The notes: a model not told the origin generated them from the sequence alone. A stretch of 64,000 nucleotides of DNA from Ananas comosus (GCF_001540865.1 NC_033632.1:12193729-12257728), one strand, 5' to 3'; shown: positions 45,950-58,754, numbered from the stretch's first letter. Numbers and translations are program-made.

Positions 45950-46110
45950 TGTTGAATATAAAATATATAAATTTCGTTCTCTAAACTCTATTCTCTAATA
46001 ACTTAAGTTGTCAGAGATAAATAATTATTTTACATAATTTAATATGGTATCGTATGGAAGATTTTGAGTTCGAGTTATGTCTCAATAGGCACCGCATATA
46101 AAATATTTCA
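45950..46110 (+). mobile_element. Third TRIM relic, 3' of the DUF632 gene
   Basis: An LTR-like part starts tgttgaatataaaatatata and contains tctaataacttaagttgtc; tggtatcgtatgg follows at 46045 as a decayed primer site, then gagttcgagttatgtctc. The second LTR is not evident. Confidence 0.55.
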
Positions 46111-46428
46111 AATTATTTATATTGTGATAGTGAAAAGTCCAATCAGGGGTAAGATGGTAAATTTACAATGAAATTGTGCTTTAAAAGTATTTTTTTTCTT
46201 ATACTTTTATGTAATATGAAATTATTTGATTGAATATGGTAAATCTCATTGTTTGATTATTAGAGCCTCCTAACTAGTTTATTTATGTTTATTAATAATT
46301 GTTACATTATTTTATAAACTATATAATTTGATGATTAAATATTTTTTTTATATGCATGTTTGTAAAATGGCGTAGAAATTGTCAAAATACTTAAGCATAG
46401 AATGTAAAAATTATATTTTAATTTAGGG

Positions 46429-46856
46429 AAAACTTTAAAAACCCCCCGTGGTTTCACACTTTTTTATTTTAGTACTATGTGGTTTAAAGTGTATCAAGTT
46501 AGTACCCCATGGTTTCTCACTTTATCACTTTAGTACCGTATGGTTTAAAGTGTATCAAGTTAGTACCCTGTGGTTTTGCACTTTATCACTATAGTACCCT
46601 ATGGTTTCACACTTTATCACTTTAGTACCCTGTGATTTAAAAAACCACATGGTACTAACTTGATACAAAATTAAAACCACAGGGTACTAAAGTGATAAAG
46701 TGCAAAATCACAAGGTACTAACTTGATACACTTTAAACCACAGGGTATTCAAGTGATAAAGTGAGAAACCAGAGTACTAACTTGATACATTTTAAACCAA
46801 GGGTACTAAAGTGAAAAAAATTGAAACTATAAGGGAGTCTTTTGAAGTTTTTCCTT
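46429..46856. mobile_element. F3 fold-back element, copy d, with tandemly repeated arms
   Basis: Each arm contains several copies of a unit such as cactttatcactttagtacc / ggtttaaagtgtatcaagtt. The left half is the inverted complement of the right half around about 46640. The repeated arm units make it longer than the copy at 4025. Confidence 0.8.
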
Positions 46857-46930
46857 TAATTTACTTTGTGCCATCAATGTGAGTATGTATTACTTATGAA
46901 AATTAAAAGTATATTATTTTATTATTACAT

Positions 46931-46933
<3 letters not shown>

Positions 46934-46978
<45 letters not shown>

Positions 46979-47000
46979 TTATATATATATATATATATAT
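46934..47000. repeat. (TA)n microsatellite
   Basis: Two long TA runs separated by a few bases (tatatacttatata). Confidence 0.95.
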
Positions 47001-47143
47001 TTTTATGGAAGTTAAACAAAATATTTCTCCAATTCAAAACAAATCTAAATGAGATTGATTAATTATTTTTTTTAAAAAATAAAACACTATTCTAACCATT
47101 TCCTTCCAAATTAAAAAAAAAAGAAAAAGAAAAAAAAACTGCT

Positions 47144-47148
<5 letters not shown>

Positions 47149-47183
<35 letters not shown>

Positions 47184-47279
47184 CATTAATTCCTCTTCCA
47201 TTCCATCTCTCTCTCTCTCTATCTCTCCATTAATTCCTCTTCCATTCCCACCTCTCTCTCTCTTTCTCTCTCTCTCTCC
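47149..47279. repeat. CT-rich leader with a duplicated unit
   Basis: The unit tatctctccattaattcctc plus ttccattcc occurs at about 47177 and 47220 between (CT)n runs. It probably lies in the promoter or leader of the galactosyltransferase gene. Confidence 0.85.
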
Positions 47280-47290
47280 CGAACTAATCC

Positions 47291-47300
47291 AAAACCCTAG
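47291..47300 (+). promoter_or_regulatory. Telo-box-like AAAACCCTAG
   Basis: About 140 bases before the galactosyltransferase ATG and directly after the CT-rich tract, the same arrangement as in the NAGK leader. Confidence 0.4.
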
Positions 47301-47390
47301 CGATCGATCGAATGCTCTCCCATTTCTCGTTCTAAATGCAATAAAAGAATTGAAAAAAGTAATTTTCCGATCCTCGTAGCTCGGATCCCA

Positions 47391-47429
47391 ATGCCGTGGA
47401 GGGCGCAGGCGATGGGCCGCGCGATCTAG
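47391..47429 (+). CDS. Upstream ORF (12 residues) before the galactosyltransferase
   Basis: ATG at 47391 opens MPWRAQAMGRAI and stops at TAG 47427-47429, 12 bases before the main ATG. A second in-frame ATG lies at 47412. If it is in the transcript it would be expected to lower or condition translation of the main frame. Seen directly; the effect is inferred. Confidence 0.5.
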   Translation: MPWRAQAMGRAI

Positions 47430-47441
47430 GGCTTACGCCGG

Positions 47442-48116
47442 ATGCCTCGGGGGCGGAGCGCGACCGCCGACCCCGCCGGCGCCGGCACCGGCGCCGGCGC
47501 CCCGCGGCGGTGGTGGCGGCGGCGCCCCCACCACGCGCTCCTCGCGGCCGCGTCGCTCTACCTCCTGTTCATCTCCTTCAAGTTCCACCGCTTCCTCGAG
47601 ATCGCCGCCCTCGTCAGCGGCGACGACGCCTTCGCCGGCCTCGACCGGCCCCCCTCCTTCTCCTCCTCCGCCGCCGCCTCCGCCTCGGCGGCGCTGGTCG
47701 GCGGCGGCGGCGATTCCGGGTTCCACCGGAGGCTCGAGGATAGCCCTAGGAAGGAGGAGCAGGAGGAGGAGGATGAGAAGATCATCAAGCCGTTCTGGCA
47801 CCGGTACAATCCGGTGCCGGTGTCGGAGATCATGAACCGGACCGGGAACCGCACGGATCTCGAGAGGTCGGCCGAGGAGGCGTGGGAACTCGGCATGAAG
47901 GCGTGGGACGAGCTGAAGAACTTCGAGCTACAAGGGTTTGTAGCTCTCCTCGATCTCTTTGTGTTGTGTTATTACTCCTTTCCTTTCGTAAAAAAAAAAG
48001 AAGCAATTTTTTTTTTTTTTTCTCCCTTTTATACTCAAATTGTATGTAATTAAATGCTGTAGCTAAAGCTAATTGTAAACTACTCGGAACCTATACACAT
48101 CTAAGATTTAGTTTCA

Positions 48117-48161
<45 letters not shown>

Positions 48162-51100
48162 ACTTTTGGGTTGGGTGAGGTTGCGGGGACTCCAGGTTAG
48201 GATGTAGGAGCTCAAGTTCTTGATTCTCAAAAAAGTCTATTTTTTTTCCCGAAAGAAGATGCTATTCTGCAATACTGTAGATTCGGCTGATGCATTCAAT
48301 CACATAAAATTCGAGTTTAAGAGAAAAATGTAAGCATAGCCAATCAAGGCTTCGGCTTTGATATGTTGCAGAGACACAGGCATGGTTTTATACCAGTTTT
48401 TTCGACTTTTGGTGAACATTACTACAACATGACTCATTTTTAGAGATAACTCGTATATTGTTCGGTTTTCAAGTTTATAACTTTTTAGATTCACTTAAAA
48501 ATGGTCCCTATCTATAGACTTTTTAATGCAAAAAACTGTCTTACCAAACAGGTTGGACCGTTTGACTACGATGGAACGAAAGCAAGAATCTTGCCCCTCA
48601 TCAATTTCCGTGGCGGGGGCTGAGATGGGGGCTGAATTTGGGGAGGAGCGGCTGATCTTTTTGCCGTGCGGCCTTGCTGCCGGATCATCAATCACGGTCG
48701 TCGGAACGCCACATGGCGCGCATAAAGAGTATGTGCCGCAGCTTGCGAGGATGAGGCAGGGGGATGGTACAGTGTGGGTTTCGCAGTTCATGGTGGAGTT
48801 GCAAGGGTTGAAGGCGGTGGACGGCGAGGACCCGCCTAAGATTTTGCACTATAACCCTAGATTGAGAGGGGATTGGAGCCAGAGTCCGATCATCGAACAT
48901 AATAGTTGTTATCGAATGCAGTGGGGCACGGCAATGAGGTGCGATGGATCGCCATCAAAGGATGAGGACGATAGAGGTACTTGATATGGTTTTACTTTCT
49001 TTCATTCTTGTTGCTTAATTGTGTCTATCCACTATCAGTTCTATGGACTAATCAGTGTTTTTTTTCTCATCAGCAAAACTTTTTATTTTATTGAAAGATT
49101 TTTTTTTTTTTTTTTCTAATTCGGTTCTGTTGACATTCAATCTTTGCTGTTGACATTTTATTACATTTGAAGAAACCTATCTGCATTCTACAATCTAAGA
49201 GCTTTTTTATGGGGGATTGGGATGTTTCAATGTCTTGCTGTTAACCTAGTATCAACAATGTTTTATTTTGCGCTAGATGTTGCTGTAAATGAAACTTAAA
49301 TTTAGAGGCCGGCCACAGCATATTGTTGAAAATTTGGTAGATACAAGTTTTCTCATGCAAACAGTTAGCACACCCCTAATACCTCTAGATTATTAAGGAT
49401 CATAGAGGAAGGGAGAAGCAACAAGTTTCTGATTTGTTGTTATCTGCTGATTTTCAAATTACGAATAAGTTGTGAAGTCAAGTATAGCATTGTCTGATAG
49501 TTATTGTCTTTTCCCTGTAACGAGCATCTGTCTTATAGTTAGTAATTAAGATTGTCAGCGTTTATTTTTCTATACAACATTTCCGGAATGGATAAATCCA
49601 ATTGTTTTCCAGCTTTTTCCTTTTGAGTATTTGCCATTGTCAACTGAGAATATCATCTCTAATTGATATGATTGTATTCAAGGGATTATACTTTCTCAAC
49701 TAAGGAGCCAATTCTCATGAAACCGTGACACTCAATGTCAACTCATAATTTGTAGTTTCCATTGCTATTACATCACTTAGTACAAAGGAAATGGTTGTTC
49801 TTGCATTATTGTTGACCCTTATGACTAGGAGATATATGTTATTTGTGTTCTTTGACTTGGACTCTTTTTCGTATCATTTTCTCCATTTATACTGAAGCTG
49901 CTATTATCTTCGATGACATATGCTTTTTTATCTTCAGGCTAGCATATATGGCTAAAATCTACAATTTCGAATTCTTCTTTTTGGGCAGTCGACGGATTCA
50001 TCAAATGTGAGAAATGGGTACGCAATGATATCGTTGATTTAAAAGAGTCCAAAACCACTTCGTGGCTGCGGAGGTTCATTGGTCGTGCAAAGAAGCCAGC
50101 GATGACGTGGCCTTTCCCTTTTGTCGAGGGAAAGCTTTTCGTTCTTACACTCCAAGCAGGCGTCGAGGGTTATCACATTTTTGTTGGTGGCCGACATGTT
50201 ACTTCATTTCCATATCGACCAGTATGTTAACACCCTCTAATAATACAAGCTCAAATAATTTCGTAAAGATATTTTGATATGTAGTCTCTGTAAAAACTAT
50301 TTGTTACCCACCTTCCTTCCATAAGTTGGATGCCGGCGCTATAGATAAGTTTTTTTTTAAAAATTTTCTTTAAGGAACTACATTTTCATTTGGGATATAA
50401 TTGAAAAGTCAGATTTTGCATAGACATATATGTGTAAATGGATGATTTTGCAGTTATATAACTAAATATCTCTTGTACACGATCATCATCTATTAAAATT
50501 TTCAGCTTAGCTAGGAAAATTTACTATGTAACATACTAAAATAATGGTTTATTATGATAACAAAATTTACTTCTTTCTTTTTTTTTTCTTTTTTTTTTTT
50601 TTTTTTTTTTTTGCAGGGATTCACTCTTGAAGATGCGACAGGGTTAGCTATCAAGGGAGACGTTGACATACACTCAGTATATGCCACTGCTCTTCCTCTG
50701 TCGCATCCAAGCTTTTCTCTTCAGCGCGTCCTTGAAATGTCGGACAATTGGAGATCTCAGCCTTTGGTGCAAAGTCCAGTTTTTATCTTTGTCGGGATTC
50801 TCTCTGCCTCAAACCATTTTGCTGAGCGCATGGCCGTGAGGAAAACCTGGATGCAGTCTTCAGAAATCAAGTCGTCTAATGTAGTGGCCCGCTTCTTTGT
50901 TGCTCTGGTATAAAATTGCAGAAGATATTTATGTGCCCATTCTTGAGAATTGTTCATTTTTGTCGGATGTAGCTTGAGAAAAACCTTTAAATCTGTTTTG
51001 ATCATTTTTATTTAAAGTAATCTATGTGGATAAAACTTATTGTTTTGAACTATTACCTAAGAAATATATTTTAACCGCTAAGTAGTGATACTGTATAACT

Positions 51101-52824
51101 TTAGTCAAATTTCACTTGGGTCCTCAAAGTTCTAAGCTCGGCATTACAGTTTACCTATGTTAGGTCTTAATTCGAATCTAATACATGCAGACCTCCTAGA
51201 AGAAAAGTTGTTTGGGCTAGTGTGCTATATTTCCTCTAAAACGTATTAAGCATCCAATATATACTTTCTTTATGTTTATTCCAGCTTTTTATTTTTCTCC
51301 TCCTGCTTTATGTATTATTTGTATGCAGAACCCAAGGAAGGAGGTCAATGCGGTGCTGAAGAAAGAAGCGGAATACTTTGGAGATGTCGTAATTTTGCCG
51401 TTTATAGATCGTTACGAGCTGGTAGTTCTTAAGACAGTTGCCATTTGCGAGTACGGGGTTAGATTCATCCCTCTTTCTGTGATTGGCCATCTTTACTGCT
51501 TGTTTGTTCTCTTCTCGAGTGGCTTCTCCACTGCAGGAGGCATAACCTTCTAATGACCTGTCGTTATCAAACAAAAATCTGTAACTTCTTCTATGCCAGA
51601 AAGCTGGAATGAGCTTTTGGATCTCGAAAGCGGAAGCTCCAAACCGAAGCTTCTAATTAAACAGAGAAAATCTGTTTAGATGGTTTTTGTAGAAAAATGC
51701 TAGTGCTTTCGAACAGCTCCTAGCCAAACAACACTTCAGCAAAAGCTTTGAACCAGCCGAACGGGCTGTTAGTATCATTTTGTTATTGAGTGGAGTTGCT
51801 CATCGGAATGTCATCACAGGTCCATAACTTATCTGCTGCATATATAATGAAATGCGATGACGATACATTCGTGAGGGTGGATGTTGTTTCGAGGCAAATC
51901 AAGAAGATTGCCAGTGGGAGACCTCTTTATATGGGTAACCTGAACCTCTTGCATAGACCACTTAGAACTGGGAAATGGGCAGTTACATTTGAGGTAAGTT
52001 GTTTCGATATTATCTGTACTGATTCACGTTTCTTGTGTCCATAATCTCTAGATCTAATGATGAGTGATCATTCATCTCCATATGGTAGAGGGAGGAATAC
52101 AGATTTCATGGTCAACATTTCTTTTATGTATCAATAGATGGACTCATGGCTTTAGTACCATCAATATTCTTATTTTCACCATCTAACTCTTTTAATGCTT
52201 GATGCAGGAGTGGCCAGAAGATATATATCCCCCTTATGCAAATGGACCAGGCTACATAATATCAAGCGACATTGCAAAATTCATCATCTCTCAGCATGCT
52301 AATCACGGTCTTAGGGTGAGCCTACTCTTAAAAAGACTCAGACTGAATTTCTATTCCAATGTTAGTTCCTCTTTGATTTGGCTCTTGGAACAGCTTCTCT
52401 ACTCTAGAAGCAGAACTTAGGAAATTAATGTCCAAGGGAGAAGCTTCAAATGGAAGCTCCTACTCGTAGTTTCAGTGTGGAGTTGTTTTGCAGATGTTGA
52501 TGAAGAAAAAGCTGTTTGGGCTTCTCTGAGCATCCTAATCAAAAGCACTTCTGCAGATGGCATAAAGCAGCAGCTTAATGGTCCTACTTTTTTTTTGCTT
52601 TTCTTTTAATCATGCAGCTGTTTAAAATGGAGGATGTGAGCATGGGCTTATGGGTTGAAAAATTTAATTCAACTACGGCTGTTCAATACTCTCATAGCTG
52701 GAAATTTTGTCAATACGGATGCCTCGAGAACTATTTCACAGCTCATTATCAATCTCCACGGCAAATGCTGTGCTTGTGGGACAAGTTGGCGCGGGGTCGG
52801 GCCCACTGCTGCAACTTCAGATGA
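47442..52824 (+). CDS. Hydroxyproline O-galactosyltransferase (GT31 with galectin domain)
   Basis: Eight exons, 47442-47935, 48552-48976, 49989-50221, 50617-50907, 51329-51457, 51820-51993, 52208-52315, 52618-52824, join in frame into 686 residues. It is a type II Golgi protein: basic N-terminus, signal anchor about residues 31-48, stem, galectin-like domain ([17 protein letters not shown] through [20 protein letters not shown]) and a CAZy GT31 catalytic domain. GT31 motifs are [28 protein letters not shown], the metal-binding DDD in [12 protein letters not shown] (537-539), [27 protein letters not shown] and [12 protein letters not shown]. Plant GALT enzymes of this design add the first galactose to hydroxyproline of arabinogalactan proteins. 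The exact GALT number is not assigned. Exon 1 is extremely GC-rich; an upstream ORF precedes it. Confidence 0.93.
51590..51785. mobile_element. Possible hAT-like MITE in galactosyltransferase intron 5
   Basis: Words cagaaagctggaatgagctt, tctaattaaacagag / tctgtttagatgg and gaaccagccgaacgggctg occur together, and related words recur in intron 7 (about 52380-52570: agaagcttcaaatggaagc, aagctgtttgggcttctc). Ends are not exact. Confidence 0.35.
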
Positions 52825-54329
52825 TTAATAAGGTCTCTTTCTTTCTTCTCTCTCTCTCTCTCATGAATTTTTGTAAAGGTGGATCCATTGTTAGTTGGTT
52901 GGAATTGAACATGGGGGGTATATTTATAGTAGTTTCAATCAATTTTTTAAAATATTAGCTTCTATCATGTACTGATTTTTCTTTCTTGCAATTTCTTAAT
53001 GAGATTGAGTGAAGGAGATTTTTAGTTGGCCTTCAATACATTGTTCGTCTTTTTGTGGCTTTCGAATTCAATCATTTTAATTTTGATTGCAACCGGAAAA
53101 ACCCAATTTTCTTTTCCTCTGCGCAAATGGAAAAATGCGCGTCGTTAACTTTTAACAGTATACCTATTTTCATCAGTTACATTCCTTCTTTTCTCCATGC
53201 TTGGTTCCTCTATTTCAATTGATGCTAACTCTTTTCCTATTTTATTTTGCTTAGAACCTTTAATTCTTCAACCATTCTATTATGCTACCTTATCGGAAAC
53301 GTGGTATAAATGTTCTTAGTTTCTTATCTCAGTTATAGATTAAACCTAGATCAGTCCAGTTTATGATCTATGGTCGAGATACACGTCTTGACGAATTCAT
53401 TAGCATGCAAAGATAGTAGCAAAGGATATAGGAGTATAGTTGCATCCACTCCCCTTCATTTCTATTTCTTTCTCTTTTGGCTTTTTACGAAGGAATTTTC
53501 AAGTGTGTTGAGTTGAGAGTTAGGGTTTTGAGGGATGGGTTTATACAGGTTTAGGGTTTGTGGTTTTGGAGCATGGTGGTGAGCTCAAGGGGGAAATATG
53601 GTTGGTTCGGAGAAGTTGGATAACATTGGTGGGAGATTGATGGGTTTATGTTTTGTTCTTATGGATGAAGAGATAGGGAAATTTGGTTTTGGTCTCAGGT
53701 TTTTACTTACAAAATCCATTTTGACTTTCGATTTCGGTTTCTGGTTTGAGAAATTTTCCGTCGTCTAAAATAATGTGGGACCCATACAGTTCATCTTTAT
53801 TTGCGTGAATTTTACAAGCGGCATCTCTTAAATCGTACAGATGTTATAATTTTACGTGCACGCAGCTGTGCAAGGGCATAGCAAAATTTGTTTGGGTTGT
53901 ATGTGGATAAGTTTCAGGAGAAATTATTCACACACTGCCCCCTGAAAATGTTATGTCAGAGGTGTCAAAATGAAAATCTAAGTTGTTGAATGTGTTCTAC
54001 TTCGTGTCCGCATGGGCAATTCTGCTGATATCTTGTTGCTGATGAGCGGCTGAACGGTGCAAATGCATTTTGCTGCTGATGAACAGCGGCGTCAATTTCG
54101 TGCGTATAAAATTCTATGCACGGAGTTGTAGATCAACCACGCCCCTTCTGGTAGAAACAAACTCTATAGTTGTTTGATGCCTACGCGAAAATCACCCTGT
54201 TCTTTATGGTTTCCTTTTTTATATATATAAATAAAAAGTAGAAAAAAGTGCTTAATTATTATTTGACATTATACCATACTTTTTTTTTTCCCCCTTTTTT
54301 CTCATCTATCATATTTTTAAGAAACAAAA
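52825..54329. other. Intergenic 3' regions of the galactosyltransferase and CYP703A genes
   Basis: No gene recognised. A (CT)n run lies at 52847-52862. The stretch 53500-53760 is G/T-rich and has no conserved coding signal. The two genes are convergent. Confidence 0.5.
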
Positions 54330-55976
54330 TCAACAATACAAATGTGGAGGTAACCTGGGCTTGGCCACAGCAATAAGTGGCTGGGCCTTGGGCATTGTCA
54401 TTCCATACACCTCCTCAGTGTCAATATCCTCGGGCCGGAGCCCGTCGGGCGGGGCCCAATCGAAGCTATGGAAAAGCCTAGCCAAGCCCATGAGCACCAT
54501 CGCCGTGCCCAGCGGCGCGCCGGGGCACTTCCGCTTCCCCGCCCCGAACGGCAGGATCTTGAAGTCCGGCCCGTGGCTTATCTCGACCCGCCGGCCTGCT
54601 TCCTCCGGCCAGTGCCTCTCGGGTCGGAACTCGTCCACCTCGGCCCAAATTCTAGGGTTCCGGCCGAGAGCATGCGTGTTGATGAACACGCGAGTGCGGG
54701 CCGGGATGTCGTAGCCCATCAGCTTAGTCGGGACGATCGATTCGTGCGGGATGAGGAACGGGCCCGCCGGGTGCATCCGGAAGGTCTCGCGGACGACGCA
54801 CCGTAGGTAGCTCAGGTGGGCCAGGTCCGACTCAGCCACCATCCGGTCCCGGCCCACTACCGTATCGAGCTCCTCTTGGACCTTGCGGAGGATCCGTGGG
54901 CTCCTTATCACCTCCGCCATGGCCCATTCGTTTGTCACCGCGGAAGTATCGGTTGCCGCGGCAATCATATCCTAAAATAAAGAATAAAAATATTAGAAGA
55001 CCATCATATCATGACACTAGTTTCCTTAAAACTAACATAGGAAACTAGTATTACTTACTTGGATAAGAGCTTTAATCTCTACATCCTCCATGTGGTCCTT
55101 TCCATTTCCACCAGGTAAAGAGAGTAGCACATCAACAAAGTCCATTTCTTCTTTACAATCATCACCTCCCATATCTTTCTCTCCCTTCTTTCTCTCTTCA
55201 ATGATCTTTTGGTGAAACTCATCCACCCTCTCTCCCACCTCCCTCATCTTCCTCTCGCACCCGGTCGGGTCAAACCGCCTCCAGAAAGGCAAGTAGTCGC
55301 CGAGGTAGATCACCCCTAGCAGCCGAAACAACTCATGGGTGATGCGCATGAACTCGGTCGCTTCGCTCGGCCCGGATGACTCCGAACCGAAGCATTGCTT
55401 CCCGAGCAACATCCTCGTCACATTGTTCATGGAGAAGGCTCCGAGGACTTCTCGAAGATTTATGGGCTCTCGGGCCTGGGCCCTGGCCCAGACGAGCCCG
55501 ACGAGGTGTTGGGCCTCCTGGGCCCGTTGGGCCGCGAACGAGTCCAGCCGCCTCGTGGTCAGCAGGTGCTCCATGCAGATCCTCCGCATTCTTTTCCAAC
55601 CGGGGCCCATCGGTGCCAGGGCCACGTCCCCGCACCCGTAGGCTAGATGGACGGCTGCAGATGTTCGGGGCCGGGAGGCGAACGCGTCGTCTTGCCTGAG
55701 CAAGATCTCGCGGATGACGTCCGGATCGTCGGTCGTGATTGCGTCGACATTCCCGAGGCGAAGGTACACGATCGGCCCGTATATCGAACAGAATCGGGCC
55801 AAGTCCCTGTGGGGACGGGGGCCCAATTGGGGGAGGTTACCGACAAGGGGCCACCGCGGTGGTCCCGGCGGGAGCCTTAGTTGTAATCTTCGAAATCTCT
55901 TCCTAAGAAGAAGAAGCTTGGAGAAGAAGATCAACGCAACACAAAGAAAAACAACTACGACAGCGACCACTTCCAT
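54330..55976 (-). CDS. CYP703A: Cytochrome P450 CYP703A (pollen exine fatty-acid hydroxylase)
   Basis: Two exons in descending order, 55976-55059 and 54971-54330, in frame, give 519 residues. CYP703A enzymes hydroxylate medium-chain fatty acids (lauric acid in Arabidopsis) in the tapetal ER to supply sporopollenin for pollen walls. Visible features are the N-terminal membrane anchor (VVAVVVVFLCVALIFF), hinge LPPGPPRWPLVGN, CYP703 signature text YLRLGNVDAITT and HLAYGCGDVALAPMGP, I-helix AAATDTSAVTNEW (312-322 region), ExxR in RETFR (E368, R371), FRPERHW, and haem loop PFGAGKRKCPG with Cys455. The methionine at 55976 was preferred because the membrane anchor follows directly; an in-frame ATG at 56036 would add 20 residues. 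The whole gene is GC-rich with one short intron, usual for this family. Confidence 0.93.
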
Positions 55977-56550
55977 ATCTTTGTGGTACGAATAGGCGAT
56001 ATAAGTACGTAACCTTAATTGCGAGGATGTAAACATCTATAAGAAGTATAGAACAAAGCAAAAAAAAAGAAAAAGAAAGAGAAAGTGGTCATGAAATGTT
56101 TGTGTATTGATATCTAAAGTTAGGTATAATAAATGTGGAAGCATCATCTTGGCATGAACTACATGGAAATGCAAGCTCCAATTGTAAAAGGACGACGTGG
56201 CGGCCCCTTATTGGTGGATAGATATCACAAATTGAGAGGTTGAGAATATGCAGTTAGATTGTGGTTAGTGAGAGTTGGTGGAGCATGTTGTTGCTGTGAA
56301 TTAAAAATTAAAAGAGATAAAAGAGTTTGTGTTGTGTAATGGAATTTACATTTCCAGAACATTTTTTGCTATTATCAGAATAAAAAAATTAAAATTTTGA
56401 TACTAAAATGTATTTATCTTGGTAATTAATTTTTTAAAGAAATTTGAGACTTAAGCTGATAGTAATGTTCTATCTACGATCGTTTTATATGCATGTAAAA
56501 TAAGAGATCGATCAAATTCACGGGCAAAGTATTGAAATAGAGCGAACTAC
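55977..56550. other. CYP703A upstream region
   Basis: Intergenic on the 5' side of the minus-strand P450. A purine-rich run (aaaaaaaaagaaaaagaaag) lies at 56060-56080. No certain TATA box was identified. Confidence 0.4.
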
Positions 56551-57062
56551 CACTACAACAAAAACGGTCTATAGCGACACTTTTAAATGTCGGTATATGT
56601 CAAAAAAAAGTGATGGTAGCTAAATTACCGACACTTTTAAAAAGTGTTACTATATGTGGGGTCGTTAGGTATATAGTGACAGTTAAAGAGTATCGGTATA
56701 ACCTAAAAAGAGTACTGCTAATTTACTAACACTTATTTAAGCATTCAGCAACCGTTGGAACTCTACCTCGTTGGTTGCAGTGGCGGAGAATGAGAAGAGG
56801 GGAGGGCTCTTCGTCTAAAATTTCAGTAGATTGAGTACGGGAAGAAGGGGAGATGGTAATCATTTTTTTTTTTTTTCTGTTTGTAATCGAGTCGAATAGG
56901 CTGAGTGGGGTGGGTTGGGTAGAGTAACCTTTTATTTTTGGTTGGATTGGGCTTTATATTTAGGCATTAGTAGATTTTTTTAAAATTTTTTTTTGCATAA
57001 ATGGGACACTTACACAAAAGTGTTCCAAACATGTGTCGCTATAACCTAATTCTGTTGTAGTG
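56551..57062. mobile_element. Non-autonomous CACTA element
   Basis: The left end cactacaacaaaaacggtct and right end cctaattctgttgtagtg are inverted and start with CACTA, as in the CMC/En-Spm superfamily. Subterminal tatagcgacacttttaaa and gtgtcgctataacc repeat in both orientations. The flanking 3-mers tac/tat are only a near match for a target duplication. No transposase is encoded in the 512 bases. Confidence 0.8.
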
Positions 57063-58754
57063 TATGTACCATTAATGCGCAACTTTAAGTGTTACTTTTT
57101 TTAAAACAACTCGACTCAAATAATACTTGTATGGAAACTTTGATTGCTAGTGGAAGTGCCCGTGCGGCACACACTTCACGAAAAAACAAAACTAAAATTT
57201 CCACAGATAATTTTAAATAAAATTTTCAAAAACTGTTTTGTTTTTGAATTTTGAGAGAATTTGATTGTGTATGTCATTAATGTTGTTTAAAATACTATCT
57301 AATTTTAAAGGAGAAATAGAAAGAACTGTAATAGATTCTGTAAAATTTGATTTATTTATTGAGGGATAAAATCAAATAAAATTTATAAGGATATTATAAG
57401 TGTAGGTAGGTATATTTTGGGAACAATAAAGAGATATTATGGGATTAAAAATTGATAGACCCAAAATTAAACCTTTTAAAAAGTTTGTTATTTTTTGTAA
57501 TTCAAAATAATTGAGGTTGAGAAAAATCAAAGCTACTGAGTGATTCCCTGCTTAGGAGGTAATAGTGGCTTTCTCATTAACAAGCCAATGTTAATTTCAT
57601 CATATGCATTAATATATATGATACTGACTATTTGATTTGGTCTCATTAATAATTTTTCCACCGCAATAACCTCTAAGATTTAGATAGCTAAAGAAGCTCT
57701 AGTTTAAAGCTTTCGCAGTCGTTGTAGCAAAAATTTATTAACTTAGCGTATTTTCAGACAACTCCGTTCCTGCGATAGCCGTATCCAGTAAAATCAAACG
57801 AAAGTGCATATTCTTTGTAGGTTCAACATGCGACATGAAAATATAGTTTTTTTCCAAAATTGCTCTTATTGTGGTCATTTGAATATTATTTTTTACTAAA
57901 ATATAATTTGCACTAGTAAATTAATTATATACACACAAAAAATTAAACTAGGCTTTTTATTTTTAGGCTAACATATGATTAATTAGGGCACAAAAATATA
58001 TGAATTTTTTCCTAACATTTCCAAATCAGATCCAGGAAAAGAGAAATAGGAAAAAGAAAAAAGACGAGATCCAAAACTCGATTAATAAAAATAAAAAATT
58101 GCTTGTTAAGCATGTCCTGTAGAATGATTGCAACTAAATGAAATAAGACATGGCTTCAGATTTGACGAAGTTTCCATGAACACTCCTTAAATCGACGGAA
58201 AAAGAAAAAAAAAAAAAACCTCCAAATCAATTCTAACTTCAGTTCGAAAATAATGTGTTTTAGCGCCAGAAAGAGAGAGCGTCGTGCAAGAGAGAGAGGG
58301 GAGGGCGTGAGAGAGAGATGAAAATAATGTTGTTAATTGGGTTTAGAGGTGTTGGAGGGTAAAATTATCATTTTACATAATATATAGTATTACCGATTTT
58401 CAGTAATACAAGATACACGACCCTCCTCTCGTTAATATTTTCGGTGTAATCCTGCTCGATTTGTAATGCTACATTATTAACGACTAGATTACATAGCGGA
58501 TGAACCAAACATAATAATTCTGGCAGGATGCCAGGATATATAACTCGAACCAAACGCACCATTTCGAAGCTAATGAAGCTACATAGATGGATACAAGAGA
58601 TCATACGTGAACTCGTATTCGATATCATGTTGTACGTACGTTCGAATCAACTACTGTAAAAGCTTATGCAGAGAGAGATTTCCAAGTCAAGTCTTATGCA
58701 AGTTGTGCCTCATAAAACCAAAGATTGTGAAGCTGATGTAGAAAATGTGGAATT
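57063..58754. other. Intergenic, no gene recognised
   Basis: AT-rich; a purine-rich (ga)n stretch lies near 58271-58318. Nothing recognised. Confidence 0.5.

Noticed and set aside
54361..55995. Plus-strand open frames opposite CYP703A
   Set aside because: Antisense shadows of a GC-rich gene; no independent motifs.
55977..56036. N-terminal extension of CYP703A from an in-frame upstream ATG
   Set aside because: The 20 extra residues are polar and would precede the membrane anchor, which normally stands at the very start of microsomal P450s.
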